Positions 47,194 to 59,966 of a stretch of DNA of 64,000 nucleotides are shown here, in pieces. Position numbers and translations under genes: made by a program. Every line of letters starts with the position of its first letter. Position 1 is the stretch's first letter. The notes beneath the pieces were generated by a model, which worked only from the letters and a program-made list of their open reading frames with translations, was not told the origin of the DNA and ran no database searches. Origin of the DNA: Coniella vitis (taxonomy: Eukaryota; Ascomycota; Sordariomycetes; Diaporthales; Schizoparmaceae); NCBI GenBank assembly GCA_011317545.1, contig WUJK01000010.1, forward strand, positions 1,116,001-1,180,000, read 5' to 3'.

Positions 47194-49744
47194 CTATTCG
47201 GGCACAACTTCACCGAGTTCTCGCCATAATCCACACCGCAGGGCTCTGCCGCCTTCCCAAGAGCTTGCATCTACTATCCTGAACGCAGCCTCGAGGCCTG
47301 GTGCGACCAGCTGCGTGATATTTATGGCTGTTCCACTGACTGGCGTCCAGCTGATCACATCTGGCACGCCGCCACTCATATTAACATTCAACATTGAACT
47401 GACTCCCTTAGGCGTGTAGGGAGCCCACTGCGGCCAGTTGCTACTGGAGATAGCGGTAATGTTATCACCCGTAAATGTCCCGTTTGTGTCTGTGGTTAAA
47501 GCCAGTACGATGTTGTCTGGAAGTGTAGGGTTGTCTGTTGGATTATGGTAAGTCGAGAACCAGGAGCATAGCCCAAAACAAGTTGACAGAAGCGGCGCAT
47601 CTTCTTTCGACCGCCTTCTCCCAACCTCAGAATAGTGCACAAAACGTACCGTATATAATGAACCTTCCCCATGCCATTTGAACCGCCCGTCTTGCAGCTG
47701 TAGTCATGGTGCCTTCCCCAAGAGCCTCTCTGTTGAATGCTTGATAGGCATCGAGGTCTGCTCCATGCTCCGAAGGAGGCACAGAGAACTGGTACTTCCA
47801 AGCAGCCCGTCCCTGTGAGCTATATCTCTTATCTTCACGCCCTGTTGTGGTGTAACTGTCCGCAAGCCAGTAGCTAGGGCAGACGAATGTCATTTCGGCG
47901 TAAAGATTATTAGCACGTTGTTGCTGGCCAATGGCAAACTCAGATTGGTTCAGAGCCGTGGGACCAGTATCCCCGAGGGTGCTAAACAGAGGCCCTTGTT
48001 TCACCGGGGCAATTGAGTATGCGTCAACAAGCCGGGTGATGTTCTCACTTGACATGAGCGGAAACAAGCTTGTAACGAAGTCATGGAAGTTAGACTCAGA
48101 GGTAATGTTCTGTGGAACAAAGCCTTGACCCTCATCTGCGTTGTTCTTCCCAGTCCATCAGATCTTGAGCCAAATCAGTTTGTAACATGGATGAACCTAC
48201 ACTTGTTAAGAGCCGAAGACCATTTATCTGTCCTGCATTCAGCTGAGCGGACGGTCGTTCGGAAAGGAAGTCCATGTCTGTGACGGGCAGGAATGACCAC
48301 TGGCCATATTTGTAGCTGCCACTCACAATGGCGCTCGCGTTCTGTAGTGTCACCGTATCTGCTGCAACAAGGCATGCAAATACAGACACGGTTCCATCAG
48401 TGTTTGTGCATCCGGCCTCAGCAGCAAATCTGTTGTATGCCTGCGTTGGGGCGAGCCCGTCGTATCGCCATTGCGTCGGGAGGTAAGGAGATGCGGCAAT
48501 GGCGTTTGTGAAGAGAGAAGTGCCCTCGGATCCTCTATTCACCATACACAATAGCATCACCGCACCTGCTCCAGCGCTCTCACCAGATATAGTCACACGA
48601 TTCGGATCTCCACCGAATTTGGCAATGTGTTGCTTCACCCACTGCAATGAAAAGTGCAAGTCGTGGAGTCCAGCATTGGGGATGCCGCCGTTGCTGACAA
48701 GATTGTCTGACGACAACCAACCAAATGCGCCTAAGCGGTACTGGACAAGCACAAGAATGAATCCATTATCATTGGATTTCATCAATTCCCAGAACTCGTT
48801 GTTACCTTGCCCGGTGCCATAACCACCGCCATCTACAATGCAATAGACAGCATTAGTCATAGCATACAATATGCAAACCATCAGACCTGTGAATAGCTTC
48901 TGCTGATGTCTATGGATCATAAGACTGAGGCACCGACTGGGTTTGGGCAGTTTTGTTACGGAACCATTGAGTGGACGGGAACTGGCTGTACTCACGAATC
49001 CAGACCATGACAGGCAAATTTTCGGCACTGTTACCAAATTAATCAGTCATACAATCTGCACCTTTGACAACGAGGCGACATCTCATATGTATAAAGGGGA
49101 ATCCAGATAAACTTGTGCACGAGACGAGTCTCACCTTATTGGTGCGAAGACACTACTAAACAGGCAGTCTTCGTCCCCAAGGCCTGACTTGTCAAAATCA
49201 AAACTTGTCGCTCTGAAGAGTGCAGATTTAACAATGATTGTTAGGACGGTGCACACGCGCACAAATCACATCAGTGCCGAGAACCTACAACGGAGAGTCT
49301 GGGGACTGTGGGCATCGAGAAGGATACACCGTTGCACTCAATACGTTCCCCCTATTGATGGCTGGAGGTTCGGGTTTGCGCCATCTCAATGGCCCAGTGG
49401 GTGGAGCAGCATAACGCAAGCTGATAAAAGCATGACCATAATGTGAGTCGTGGATAATCGCGAAGACAAATGCTAGAAGGAGAGGTTGTTCATAGGGATC
49501 CAGACGTACCCCTTGAAGATCTTTAAGTCCGAAGTGGCATTATGGTAGCCCTCATATATCTAGTGGTCGGGGAATTGAGCATATTCAATTAGCATTCTAT
49601 CCCAAACGAAGTTTCACTAGAAGGTTAGGTAATTACTTCGTAACCCAGGTCCACTATAAGACTGTTGCTATTGAGGCTGTCAGCGCAAGCAATACCAACG
49701 CCATGCAACAGTAGAAGAAGGCAGCAAGCAAAAGGTTTTTTCAT
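47194..49744 (-). CDS. Secreted type-B carboxylesterase
   Basis: Eight exons, 49744-49637, 49559-49510, 49420-49289, 49212-49135, 49027-48996, 48832-48201, 48145-47650 and 47534-47194, sum to 1,761 nt (586 aa) with all joins in frame. A signal peptide (MKKPFACCLLLLLHGVGIAC) opens the protein, which then shows alpha/beta-hydrolase marks: RYAAPPTGPLRWRKP, EDCLFSSVFAP, oxyanion-hole HGGGYGTG, and the nucleophile elbow GESAGAG (Ser about 183). Likely acid and base are Glu about 313 in NNADEG and His about 435 in SEHGADL. These are the features of fungal extracellular carboxylesterases and lipases of the cholinesterase-like family; substrate cannot be read from sequence. The gene seems intact although it lies about 300 bp from the RIP-mutated block, next to heterochromatin-like DNA. 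The fifth intron (about 160 nt) is the longest. Confidence 0.88.
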
Positions 49745-50030
49745 TTTGAACGGCATTCGAGGTGGGAGCAATACATCAGAGCCATCTATGAAGCGACCGC
49801 CATTGTATAGAACCGCTAGCTGTCAACAATATAAAGAGCCTGCCCTGGCGCGACCTCTTGTGATTGAAGGGCTATTTCCCGTTCATAAGGTACAGCTGGG
49901 AGCGAACGATTGGCTCATCGGGTATGCTGGAGCGTTTACCGGAGGAATATTATTACTCAAATTGCAGCTCGAAGTGATTCGGGGTAATTCTTAGCGATGC
50001 AATACTTTGGAGACCCCGTCTGGGAAATTA
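49745..50030. other. Carboxylesterase promoter and edge of the AT-rich block
   Basis: About 285 bp of normal composition upstream of the esterase start. Composition changes sharply at about 50,030: beyond it G and C become scarce and CpA/TpG nearly vanish. The promoter is therefore compressed against repeat DNA. Confidence 0.5.
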
Positions 50031-50790
50031 CTATAACTAGGATATAAATTACTCTGTTTAAAGTATAACGACTTCTAACGCTAACTGGAAATATATAATC
50101 TAGAGCCTATATAAAGGCTATCTTATACTTTAATAAATATAGTACTAGTTATACTATAAATAAGCTTATTTAAATATATATATTATTTAAATATTAACTC
50201 TATATATTAAACTTAATAAAAGCCGAATATTAGGAAACTCGAGGATTATAATCGATAAACCTATCGGAATAAAATAAAAAGAATTAGTAATATTATAAAT
50301 TTTAGGTAAATATATTATATAAATTATATAAATTATATAATATAAATATAATACTATTAAATATACTAATAAATATAATAAAGAAGATAAAAGACTTATA
50401 TATAATAAAGAAAGTATTAATAATATAATATTATTATTATTATTATATTATACTCCGTTTTATCTAAAATATCTAGTATCCGGAACCCCTTCCTTTTTTA
50501 TCTAATAGGAAACCGAGTATCGAAGAAAAGTCTAAAGTTATACCTATTTATTATAGCGTTTATATAGCGTTTACTTCCTGTTCTCTACGCTTAACCGCTA
50601 GTTCTTATTAATATAGGCTAAATATAATATATAATATATAACTCTATTACTAAATATTATAATAATATATATAAACGGCTTTAAGGTTTAAGATAAGCTT
50701 AAATATAAAGTATACTATTATAAAGGACGGTATATTCGTTATTATTACTACTAAGGTATTTTATAAATACTTATATATCTTCAATATAAA

Positions 50791-51055
50791 AGCAGTTAGG
50801 GCGTTTATAGGATTATAGCTAATATTAGGAATAGCTCTAATAGTTATATTTATTTATATAGATAATACTTTAGTTATTTAGGGGCTATAGAGTAATATAT
50901 TTATTATATTATAATAAGCTTTCCGGGATTTCTAAGCCCTTTATAAATAATATCTAGCAGAGGGCCGGCCGGTAATTATCCTTCAAAATCCGAGTTATAT
51001 AAATATAGTTAAGAATAAGCTTATAAATACCCTTATAAGGGGGGTATAATATTCT
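50791..51055 (+). pseudogene. Remnant of a LINE (Tad-type) RNase H domain
   Basis: Reading from 50791, the frame gives a pattern like the RNase H domain that ends many fungal non-LTR retrotransposons: AVRAFIGL, then FIYIDNT with its catalytic-type Asp, then VI, a TAG where such proteins have Trp, GL, a Ser/Ile-rich patch, and AFRDF...ALYK. Further on, a stretch resembling the usual PGH...GNE...AD segment appears as PSYINIVKNKLINT. The differences (G to S, H to Y, E to K, D to N, W to stop) are all C-to-T or G-to-A changes. At least seven stops break the frame. Identification rests on pattern, not alignment, so it is moderate. Confidence 0.45.
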
Positions 51056-51847
51056 CCCTAATAAAGCGGATAATAAGTTTTACTATCTTAAATATATAAA
51101 CTCTTTATCGAGAGGGTATTAAGCGTTCGAAGAAAGTATAATAGATATAATAATAAGTATCTTTATTTAACTAATATAACCCCTAGGAGCTAGGCTATTA
51201 TATAATAATATAGCCGGTCCTTTATTTAAGCCGATAATAATTAGCTCTTTTTATAATTATAAGGATTAGCTATAAAAATTTTAAGGTATATTATTATCGT
51301 TTTAGCCGGCTAGGGATAAGCTATTATTATAGAATAGGCTATTTAAATAAGCTCTTACCTTAAGATTAAATATATTATATTATAATTAAGCGGAGGTAAT
51401 AGGATTCGCTAAAAGGCCTCTCTAGGTCCCCTAATAATTAATTCTATAAGATATATTTATAAAGAGTTTTTATAAATTATTAAGTATAGTTTACCTTTTT
51501 AGAAATAGTTTATAAGAATTCTCTATAAATAATTATTTAAGGATTTTTAATATAGAAGATATAATATAATATACTACTTTATAAAAAAGCGAGTTTAAAT
51601 AAACTTTTATCTTATTAATTCTTAGGGTAGTTTATAGCTATATTATAAGTTATCTAAGGCTAAGGTATATTAAGCTATATAATATCGATTACCTAGCGTA
51701 TAATATTATTAAGTGCGTAGAATATAATATAACGGTCGGCGGGAGTATTTAGGGTAAGGGTAATTGGGCCGGAAAGTAGTTATAATAGACTTATAACGCT
51801 AAAGGCGTATTCTTAATTATAAGTAATATTAATACCGATAGTAATAA

Positions 51848-52457
51848 TGTTGGAGGTTATAATATATAATAGTAAAGAGGATCGAGGGGATTAAAAGAGT
51901 TAAGAAGAATCGTTATATTTTTTTGCTTCCTTGCTTCTATTGCTATTCCTTTCGTCGGGAGGGAATAGCTATATTTATAGTTATTCTATAGATATCTTCT
52001 AGAGCCTTCTATTCTTTGATTTATAATATATATTATAAATCCGTATCTTTAGTTATTCCTATTGTTAGGTAGTGGAATAATATATTCTGCCGAGTAGTAA
52101 AGTGGTGGTAAAGGCTTACGTAGCCTGAAAAGTCCACGTACTTTCCGGAACCTTCTGCTAACGTCATTGCTTACGTAATCAACGTTATATATTTTATATT
52201 AGTATATATATATATACTCTATACTAGTTATAATTATATTAGTAATAGCTTATATACTTATTTTATTATTAAGATATTGAAGAAAGTTTGTTAAAAGAGA
52301 CGAATTAGCGTTCTTTAAGCTTTTTTACTTTCTTTAGCTCTTTTCAGGCTTATTAGAGTATATATATAGCTATAACTTAGTATATATATATATTATAGTA
52401 TATTATTATATTATAGACTCTCTTATATATTACGTAAGCGTTTTATATAGTCTTATA
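51848..52457 (-). mobile_element. Solo LTR (copy 1) with AATAA flanks
   Basis: This ~610 bp segment starts TGTTGGAGGTTATAATATAT and ends GTCTTATA, and is closely related to those at 57510 and 59031. Its immediate flanks are AATAA on both sides (51843-51847 and 52458-52462), consistent with a 5-bp target site duplication and therefore a solo LTR. Low complexity lowers the weight of that match. Orientation follows the third copy, which abuts a minus-strand purine tract. Confidence 0.75.
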
Positions 52458-52530
52458 AATAATAATAATAATCTAATAATATTATTATTATAGTTAATTT
52501 ATTTATTTATTTATTTATTTAATTAAATTA

Positions 52531-52945
52531 ACGCCGGACTAGTTACGCTGGCATACCTCCTAAGGGGTATCTCGGCGTATATTGCCTATCGTACTGCTAA
52601 GGAGCGTATATATACCCACCTAGCATATATATTCGTAATATAACCCCAGCCCGAAGGCTGCTTTATAGCGTGTTAGCTACGTCCCAGAGGCTAAATGCTC
52701 CGGGGATTAGTCTTAGAGCAGAGTTATGTGATACTGTTAGTGTGGCCCGTGCAGAGCTACGTTTTCATTAGGTCAGCGTATCACCGCATGGTTACCAGAC
52801 GTCAGATGCCGGCCGAGACTAGTTCCGAAGCCGTACTATATACGTGCTATACGTCGACCATGCTGGCGATGACCTCACCAGCACAGCAGCCCAAGGGCGC
52901 TGCGCCAGAGAGCCAGCCAGTTGCCAAGCTGCCAATGCAGCGTAT
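52531..52945. other. Island of normal base composition inside the AT-rich block
   Basis: About 415 bp with ordinary GC content and frequent CpA/TpG, bordered abruptly by TTTA repeats on the left and TTA-rich sequence on the right. The plus frame 52695-53018 contains 107 codons, but most of its start resembles no family I know. The island has plainly escaped RIP: it may be unique sequence, too short, or a late insertion. Confidence 0.7.
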
Positions 52946-53681
52946 TATTATAGTTAATATTATTATTATTAGCGGTAGTAGGGCTAGATATAATAGATAT
53001 ACTTTCAAAGCTAAATAACTAGCTCTACCTTCTCTTCGAATTTATTAAAAGCCTCGATAAAACTCTTTATTAATACTTTATTATAAACCTCCTTCGTTAT
53101 ACGAATAATAGTATAATAGGGGCTATTATCCTTATCTATTTATAAAGCGTTATATAGCTAGCTATTAATAGTTATTAAGTAGTTATATAAGGAGTTATAA
53201 TCTTTATATTAATAGTATTAATAACGGATATTATCTTTAATATTCTAATAAGTACTAAACAATTTACCGGCGATTATTAAGATTAAATATTACTTATAAG
53301 GTATATTATACTAGATTATAATATATTAGCTATTAGGAATAGCTTTATTAGGCTTTTATATCTTCTTATACTTAATAGTAGTAATAAATATAATGGTTTT
53401 ACCCTTATTCTTAATAATATTAACTTTCTTCTTACTTATCTTAGCCTTAGGCAAAGCGTTAATAATAATAATAATATAAGTAATATAGGTAATATAGGAA
53501 GAATTAGCCTTAATAGGAGCTAGAACTTTAATAGCTTTAGCCTTAATATTATTATTATTAATAATAATAATAATAATAATAAAACGTTACTTCTTACTAA
53601 TAAGAGTATTAATTAGAATAAAAGTAAATATAAGGTATTTATTACTATTATTACCGGCGGTAATAATATAAATAATACCGA

Positions 53682-53892
<211 letters not shown>

Positions 53893-56249
53893 ATTACTAT
53901 CGTTATTAGCTTTATGCTAATAAGCCTTATTATTATCTTCTTTATTATTATTATCGCTAGTATATATATTAATAGTAGTTTTCTTATTACCAAAAGTATC
54001 TTCGGCTTAGCTATAATTAATATAGAAGAAATCTACTTTATTTCTATTATCGGTATTATCTTTAATAGCCTTAATAATACTCTTATCCTTATCCTCGAGA
54101 TCGAGGATATTATCGAGGGCCTTTTATAAGATATTATTATCGTCTTTATTATTATTATAGATATAATTATTATTATTAAGTATATTAATAATCGGCTTTA
54201 TAGCGCTATATAGGAGTACGCTATATATTTTAGAGGTAATATCCTTTTTTATAGCTTTAAACTTTATTAATAAATATATTTATTAATAGTATTTAATTAG
54301 TAGAGTTTAGATATTGCCTTTAAGCTATACTTTATAATTATTATAATATATATAAGCGTATAGTTAGGAAGCTATAACGCTTTAGAATAGTACTAGGTAT
54401 AATATTTTAGGAGCTCGGGCTAGTTTATATAGATTAACTAGTTTAATATACGTTTCTTAGCTATATAAGTATTAATAGCATTTATAATATAACGCGCTTT
54501 AATATACTTACCTATATATTATTATAAGATATTAATAGGCTATTATAAATCTTAAGAATTATTTAAAAGGAGTAAATATACTTACCCCCTTTCTTAAAAG
54601 GTATAATAATAGTAAAAGGGGTAAGAATAGTATTAAGAGTTTTAATAGAAAGTTTAATATAACGGCGGCGTAAGCTAATAATACTATTATATAGCTATAT
54701 AGGGAATATAATAATCCTTACCTAAATCCCGGATTCTAGAAGTACCTATCGTTATATATTAATAGGAAGGGGAAGTATTACCTTTAAATTATTATATATT
54801 ACTAAGTAATATTAAGTATTATAAGTAATAAAGAGGGATAACCCTATTATATAAAATAATACTTAGATTTATAACTAAAGATTATAAGGAAAACTATCTA
54901 ATAGCTAGGAAACCTACTATCTTTATATCCTTCCGTTATTTTATTACTATCTGCTTAGATAGCCTTAGATAGTAATTATCCTTTATTATCCGGATCGCTT
55001 TAGATAATAATTATTCTTTATTATCTATCCTAATTAGTTCGTTTCTATAATCCTAATTATATAAATAATCTTCCTTTATCCTAATAATATAAGCTTCCCT
55101 TCTTTAATCTATTATAAATCTATTCCGATATATACCGTATTATACCTAGCCTATTCTAATAACCTATTTAACTATAGATTATAATATTATCTCCCTTCTA
55201 TAAATCTTTATCCTTAAAGATTATTCCTTATTCCTATATATAAGCCTACTTAATATTCTTACTTCGGATTATACTTTCCTAATTTATTATATTATTAAGA
55301 ATTAATAAAAATCGTTCTCGAAAATCTCGTTTAGAGAAATCTCGCTAAAAGGATTCTCTTCTTTCTATTATCCTTTAAAACGCTATTATTATATTATCCT
55401 ATTTTTATTATAAAGGTTACGGTATTTCGTCTTATTAAATCTTAACTAAGGATTTATCTCGTTATACGAAGTATATTCGTATAGGCCGGTTACGGTATAA
55501 TATATAAAGTCTTTCGGTTACCGAAATCCGCTATATAAGGGTTTAATATTAATAGTTTAAGGATTAGCTAGAATCTACCGAGAGTAGATTATAGCATATT
55601 ATTATAAAGGTTAAGTACTTATATAAGTAGAAGCGTATATAGTTTAAGAAGATAATATATATAGTCCGTTATAGTTTTAATTCCGTAGAAGAGTTAAAGC
55701 GTATAGAATATAAAGAGGCTAAATAAGAAGCTAAGGTTTCGGAACCTATAGGTCCGCTACCTAAAATAATCCCTAATTCCTTACTTCGAGAGTTTAATAA
55801 AGTAGATTAATCGAATCTAAATTTCGGTATTAGTATTAATACTAATAGTAGTATAAGAAATTCTATAAGTACTTCGAATAATAAGGTATCTAATCGCTAA
55901 TAAGTATTATCTGTACTTCCGGAGGTTTTTATATATTTACTCGAGGGTTTTATTAAGGAGTTTCTTATAAATATCTATGAATCTAGCGTTAAGCTTAGTT
56001 AATAATTTTCCGGTTTTTTATTTATCCGATATAAGATAGTTATAAATTACTTAATTAGCGTTTTCTATATTATCCTATAATTATTATAAGTTATTCTTAT
56101 AATTATAATCTTTCTATTTAACTAGAAAGCTAACTTATCTTTAATCGTTTAATTTAATATCGAGTACTTATTCTATTTCCTATCTTTCTTATTCTTTAAA
56201 TTCTACTCGTATTTAGGGAGGAATATTCTTTAATACGGGTTTAAGGAGT

Positions 56250-57500
56250 AAAATATAAAAAACTAAGTATATTTTTATATTATCGGGGAGTTCGAATTCG
56301 TAGTTAAGTTTTAAGAGTTTTTCCTTAATTTTAAAAGGTCCGAGCTTCTTATAATCGAGTTTATTAGGAGCGCTTAGTTTTAATATTTATACGCCGAAGA
56401 TAGACTTTATCTCCCTTTTATAAAATTAATCCCTTAATTCTTTTCTTATTAGTATAGGCTTTTATCCTTTCTAATACTTCTTTAAGTATTTCTTATAGTT
56501 TTTATTATAGTTCCTTTATATATTTAATTATTCCTTTAGCCTTTAGAGTTCTTACTCCGGGGATTTCTTCGTAATAAGCTCTTAGCTATTTTTCGTAATT
56601 TACTTTAAATAGAGAGATATTCGTAGTGATGGTAGTTACGCTATTATATACGAATTATACTATTAAGAGGAGTTCTACTTAATTATTTTATTTATAGTTA
56701 ATATAATATTATAGATATTATTCGAATATTTAATTTATCCTTTCTATCTAATTATTGGTCTTAGAGTAATAGGATATAAAGAGTTATTATTTTATTCCGA
56801 GGTATTTAAATACTAAGGTCTAAAAGTATAATATAAATATACTACCTCTATCTAAAATAATCTCTTCCAATATTCCATAGTTAGTAATAATATTTCTAAT
56901 AAAAATATAAGCGAGGTTCGATATATCGGTACTTTCCTTATATAATAGGAAGTATATATACTTACTTAATCTATAAACTATTATTAGGATATTATCGTAG
57001 TATATTATAGTTAAGGGTTCTTATAAACTTAGGAGCTTAACGATAAAATTTAGGCTAATCGATTATTAAATATCCGTTAGGGGTTAAAGGGGTTTAAATA
57101 GTCCGTAAGGCTTATATCTATCGGGTTTATTCTTTTTATAAAGGTTATAGTAATTAATAACCTTTTCTATTATCTATTATAGCTTCGGGGGATTTTATTA
57201 TCTCTTAATTTGTTTATAGGTTACCTTAATTCCTTAATATCTATATACGGATATTTTATATACTAATCTAATATAATTTTCTTTATCTTCTTCCGTTATT
57301 TTACTAAAGTTATAGGTTTAACTATTAATTTTGAATATTATATTAAGCTCTCTAGTAATAGGAATAAGGTATTCCTAAGTATCTTCTTTAAAGGATATTA
57401 TATTATCTTAGTCTTTATCGTTTTTATCGTAGTAATCTATTCTTCTAATCAGGGCGTTTATTTATTCGTTTTCTTTACCTTTACGATAGATAATTTTAAA
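56250..57500 (-). pseudogene. Ty3/gypsy RNase H end and integrase remnant
   Basis: Read on the minus strand from 57500, the sequence shows the tail of a gypsy RNase H (NFDFKIIYRKGKENE), then integrase-like blocks: DRYKPYGLFKPL, YDNILIIVYRLSKYIYF, ILDRGSIFI (core Asp), IKxxLFISYYSKTNNQIERI (core Glu; xx are stops), VQFVYNSVTTITT, and a C-terminal KLDYKKLGPFKIKEKL with NYEFELPDNIKI. Many TAG/TAA codons and at least one frame change interrupt it. Order and motifs fit Ty3/gypsy pol, oriented leftward. The upstream part (RT, RNase H core) is missing: the second LTR copy begins 10 bp away at 57510. Confidence 0.8.
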
Positions 57501-57509
57501 GTCGAAATT

Positions 57510-58126
57510 TGTTGGAGGTTATAATATATAATAGTAAAGAGGATCGAGGGGCTAAAGAAGAGGGTTAATAGTAGTTATATTATATCGAAGTGCTTGCTTG
57601 CTTTTTTCTATTGCTATTCCTTTCGTCGGGAGGGAATAGCTATATTTATAGTTATTCTATAGCTATCTTCTAGAGCCTTCTATTCTTTGATTTATAATAT
57701 ATATTATAAATCCGTATCTTTAGTTATTCCTATTATTAGGTAGTAGAATAATATATTCTGCCGAGTGGCAAAGTGGTGGTGAAGGCTTACGTAGCCTGAA
57801 AAGTCCACGTACTTTCTAGAACCTTCTGCTAACGTCATTACTTACGTAATTAACGTTATATAATTTATATTAGTATATATATATATACTCTATACTAGTT
57901 ATAATTATATTAGTAAAAGCTTATATACTCGTTTAGTTATTAAGATATTGAAGAAAGTTTGTTAAAAGAGACGAATTAGCGTTCTTTAAGCTCTTTTACT
58001 TTCTTTAGCTCTTTTCAAGCTTATTAGAGTATATATATAGCTATAACTTAGTATATATATATATTATAGTATATTATTATATTATAAACTCTCTTATATA
58101 TTACGTAAGCGTTTTATAGTCTTATA
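57510..58126 (-). mobile_element. LTR copy 2, abutting the gypsy integrase
   Basis: About 617 bp starting TGTTGGAGG and ending GTCTTATA, very similar to the copy at 51848. Flanks differ (AAATT versus CTAGT), so there is no target duplication; this copy marks a recombination or nested-insertion junction. It sits directly at the broken upstream end of the gypsy integrase. The CRE-like site of the third copy is present here as TAACGTCA (57830-57837). Confidence 0.75.
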
Positions 58127-59030
58127 CTAGTGCTTTTATCGGTTATAATCGTCGAGTCTCCTCGAGTTCGGTAATTTTCTATATACTTTATTAGGATATA
58201 TTAAAGTTATATAAAGAGTTTATAATTAAGCGATCTATGAATCAAGCGGGTAGAATAAATACGATTCCTTAATATATAGTTAGATAGAAAGCTAAAATAG
58301 TGAAGATATTTTAAGGAATTTAAAAAGAAGATAGAAACCTAAAAGTATATATTTATAAGGATTATAGTATCTATATAGGGTTATAATAGCGATTATATAA
58401 GGTACGTTTATATAATAGCGATATAAAGCGCTATTATATCTAAAGCTATAATCTAATATTAGTATAATAGAGATATAATAGCGAAGGGTATAATATATAG
58501 CTTAGAAATAATATAAATATAATATTTATATACGGTTATAAGCGTATATAAAACTATATCGAAATATATATTTAAAGCGGAGGCCGGATATATATTATTA
58601 CCGGTATATCTCGGTATATATATAATAGCTATAAAGGAGAGGTAGGAAGATAAAGCGATATTCTTATAAGCTTATAACATTATTATAATATAAGTAAATA
58701 AAAGGGTAACCGGCGTAAGAGCTATATTAATATAGCCCTTATATACCTAAGATATATTAAGCGAGAAACTATAAGAAGGGCTAGATAAATAGCTAGATAT
58801 AATAGAAAGGAGATAATATAAATAAGAGGATTATAATAAAGTAATATTATCTTTATAAACAAATAATATCCCTATAAATATAGTTAGAAACTTAAGATCT
58901 ATTAATATCTTTAACTATTATATAAAGCTTAGAAAGTATAAATCCTTAATTCTATTATAATTCGGGATTAAATGAATTAGTTTAAAAGTATATTTATTTA
59001 GATATAAAGTTTCTATTATAATAATACCGC
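58127..59030. other. Degenerate AT-rich DNA between LTR copies 2 and 3
   Basis: About 900 bp with no long frame and no motif I recognise on either strand. It may be internal sequence of a deleted element or old repeat DNA. It ends at ACCGC just before the third LTR. Confidence 0.4.
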
Positions 59031-59668
59031 TGTTGGAGGTTATAATATATAATAGTAAAGAGGATCGAGGGGATTAAAGAATAAAGAAGAGGGTTAATAG
59101 TGGTTATATTATATCGAAGTGCTTATTTAACTTGCTTCTTACTATCTATCTTTAAGTCGGAAGGAATCCCTATATTTATAGTTATTCTTAAGCTATATTC
59201 TCGAATCTTCTTTTAATTGATTTATAATATTGATTATAAATGCGTATTATTTAGTTATTCCAATTGGTAAGGACTGGAGAGATATATTCTTCCGCGTAGC
59301 GAGTATAGTAAGTGATTACGCGGCTTGAAAGATTCGAGTATCTTCTAGCACCTTCTGCTGACGTCATTTCTTACGTAATCAACCCTATATATTTTATTAT
59401 AGTATATAGATATATACCCTATACTGATTATAAATATATTAGTTATAGCTTATATACCCGTCTTAGTTATTAAGATATTAGCGAAAGTTATTTAAAAGTG
59501 TTTAATTGAGAGATTTTAAATTCTTCTGCTTTCTTTTGCTTATTTTAAGCTTATTTGGGTAGTTATATAGCTATAACTTTAGTATATAGGCATATTATAG
59601 TGTTATAGTTATAAAATGGATATTTTATATTACGTAAGCATTCTTATATATAGTTATATAGTCTTATA
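59031..59668 (-). mobile_element. 3' LTR of the copia element (LTR copy 3)
   Basis: About 638 bp beginning TGTTGGAGG and ending GTCTTATA on the plus strand. On the minus strand it follows a purine tract and lies about 300 bp beyond the end of the copia polyprotein, so it is best read as that element's 3' LTR. Compared with the other two it keeps more CpA/TpG and differs at many sites, so it was less affected by RIP or is a different lineage. It carries TGACGTCA at 59359-59366 and TTACGTAA at 59371-59378. Confidence 0.75.
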
Positions 59669-59675
59669 CTCCCCC
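59669..59675 (-). other. Polypurine tract GGGGGAG next to the 3' LTR
   Basis: On the minus strand GGGGGAG lies immediately before the LTR edge, the position where second-strand synthesis is primed in LTR retrotransposons. Runs of five G are otherwise very rare in this block. It fixes the LTR boundary and the orientation. Confidence 0.6.
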
Positions 59676-59966
59676 GTAATTCTTTTATAGGAGTAAATGA
59701 ATTAGTTATTAAGATATTATTACCCTGCTCGTAAAGCTTATTAGGTAGTACATATTATATTACATTATACTATATTATATTATATTATATTATATTACAT
59801 TATATCGATCGATTTTATATTCATATTTATATTTATTATTACCGGTATATATAGTATATTTATATTTATATATATATATTAATAGTACTTATGCTCGTAA
59901 AGCTTATTTTAAGTACTTATTTAGACGCTTTTGCTCGTAAAGCTTCTTAAAGCGTATATATTATTT

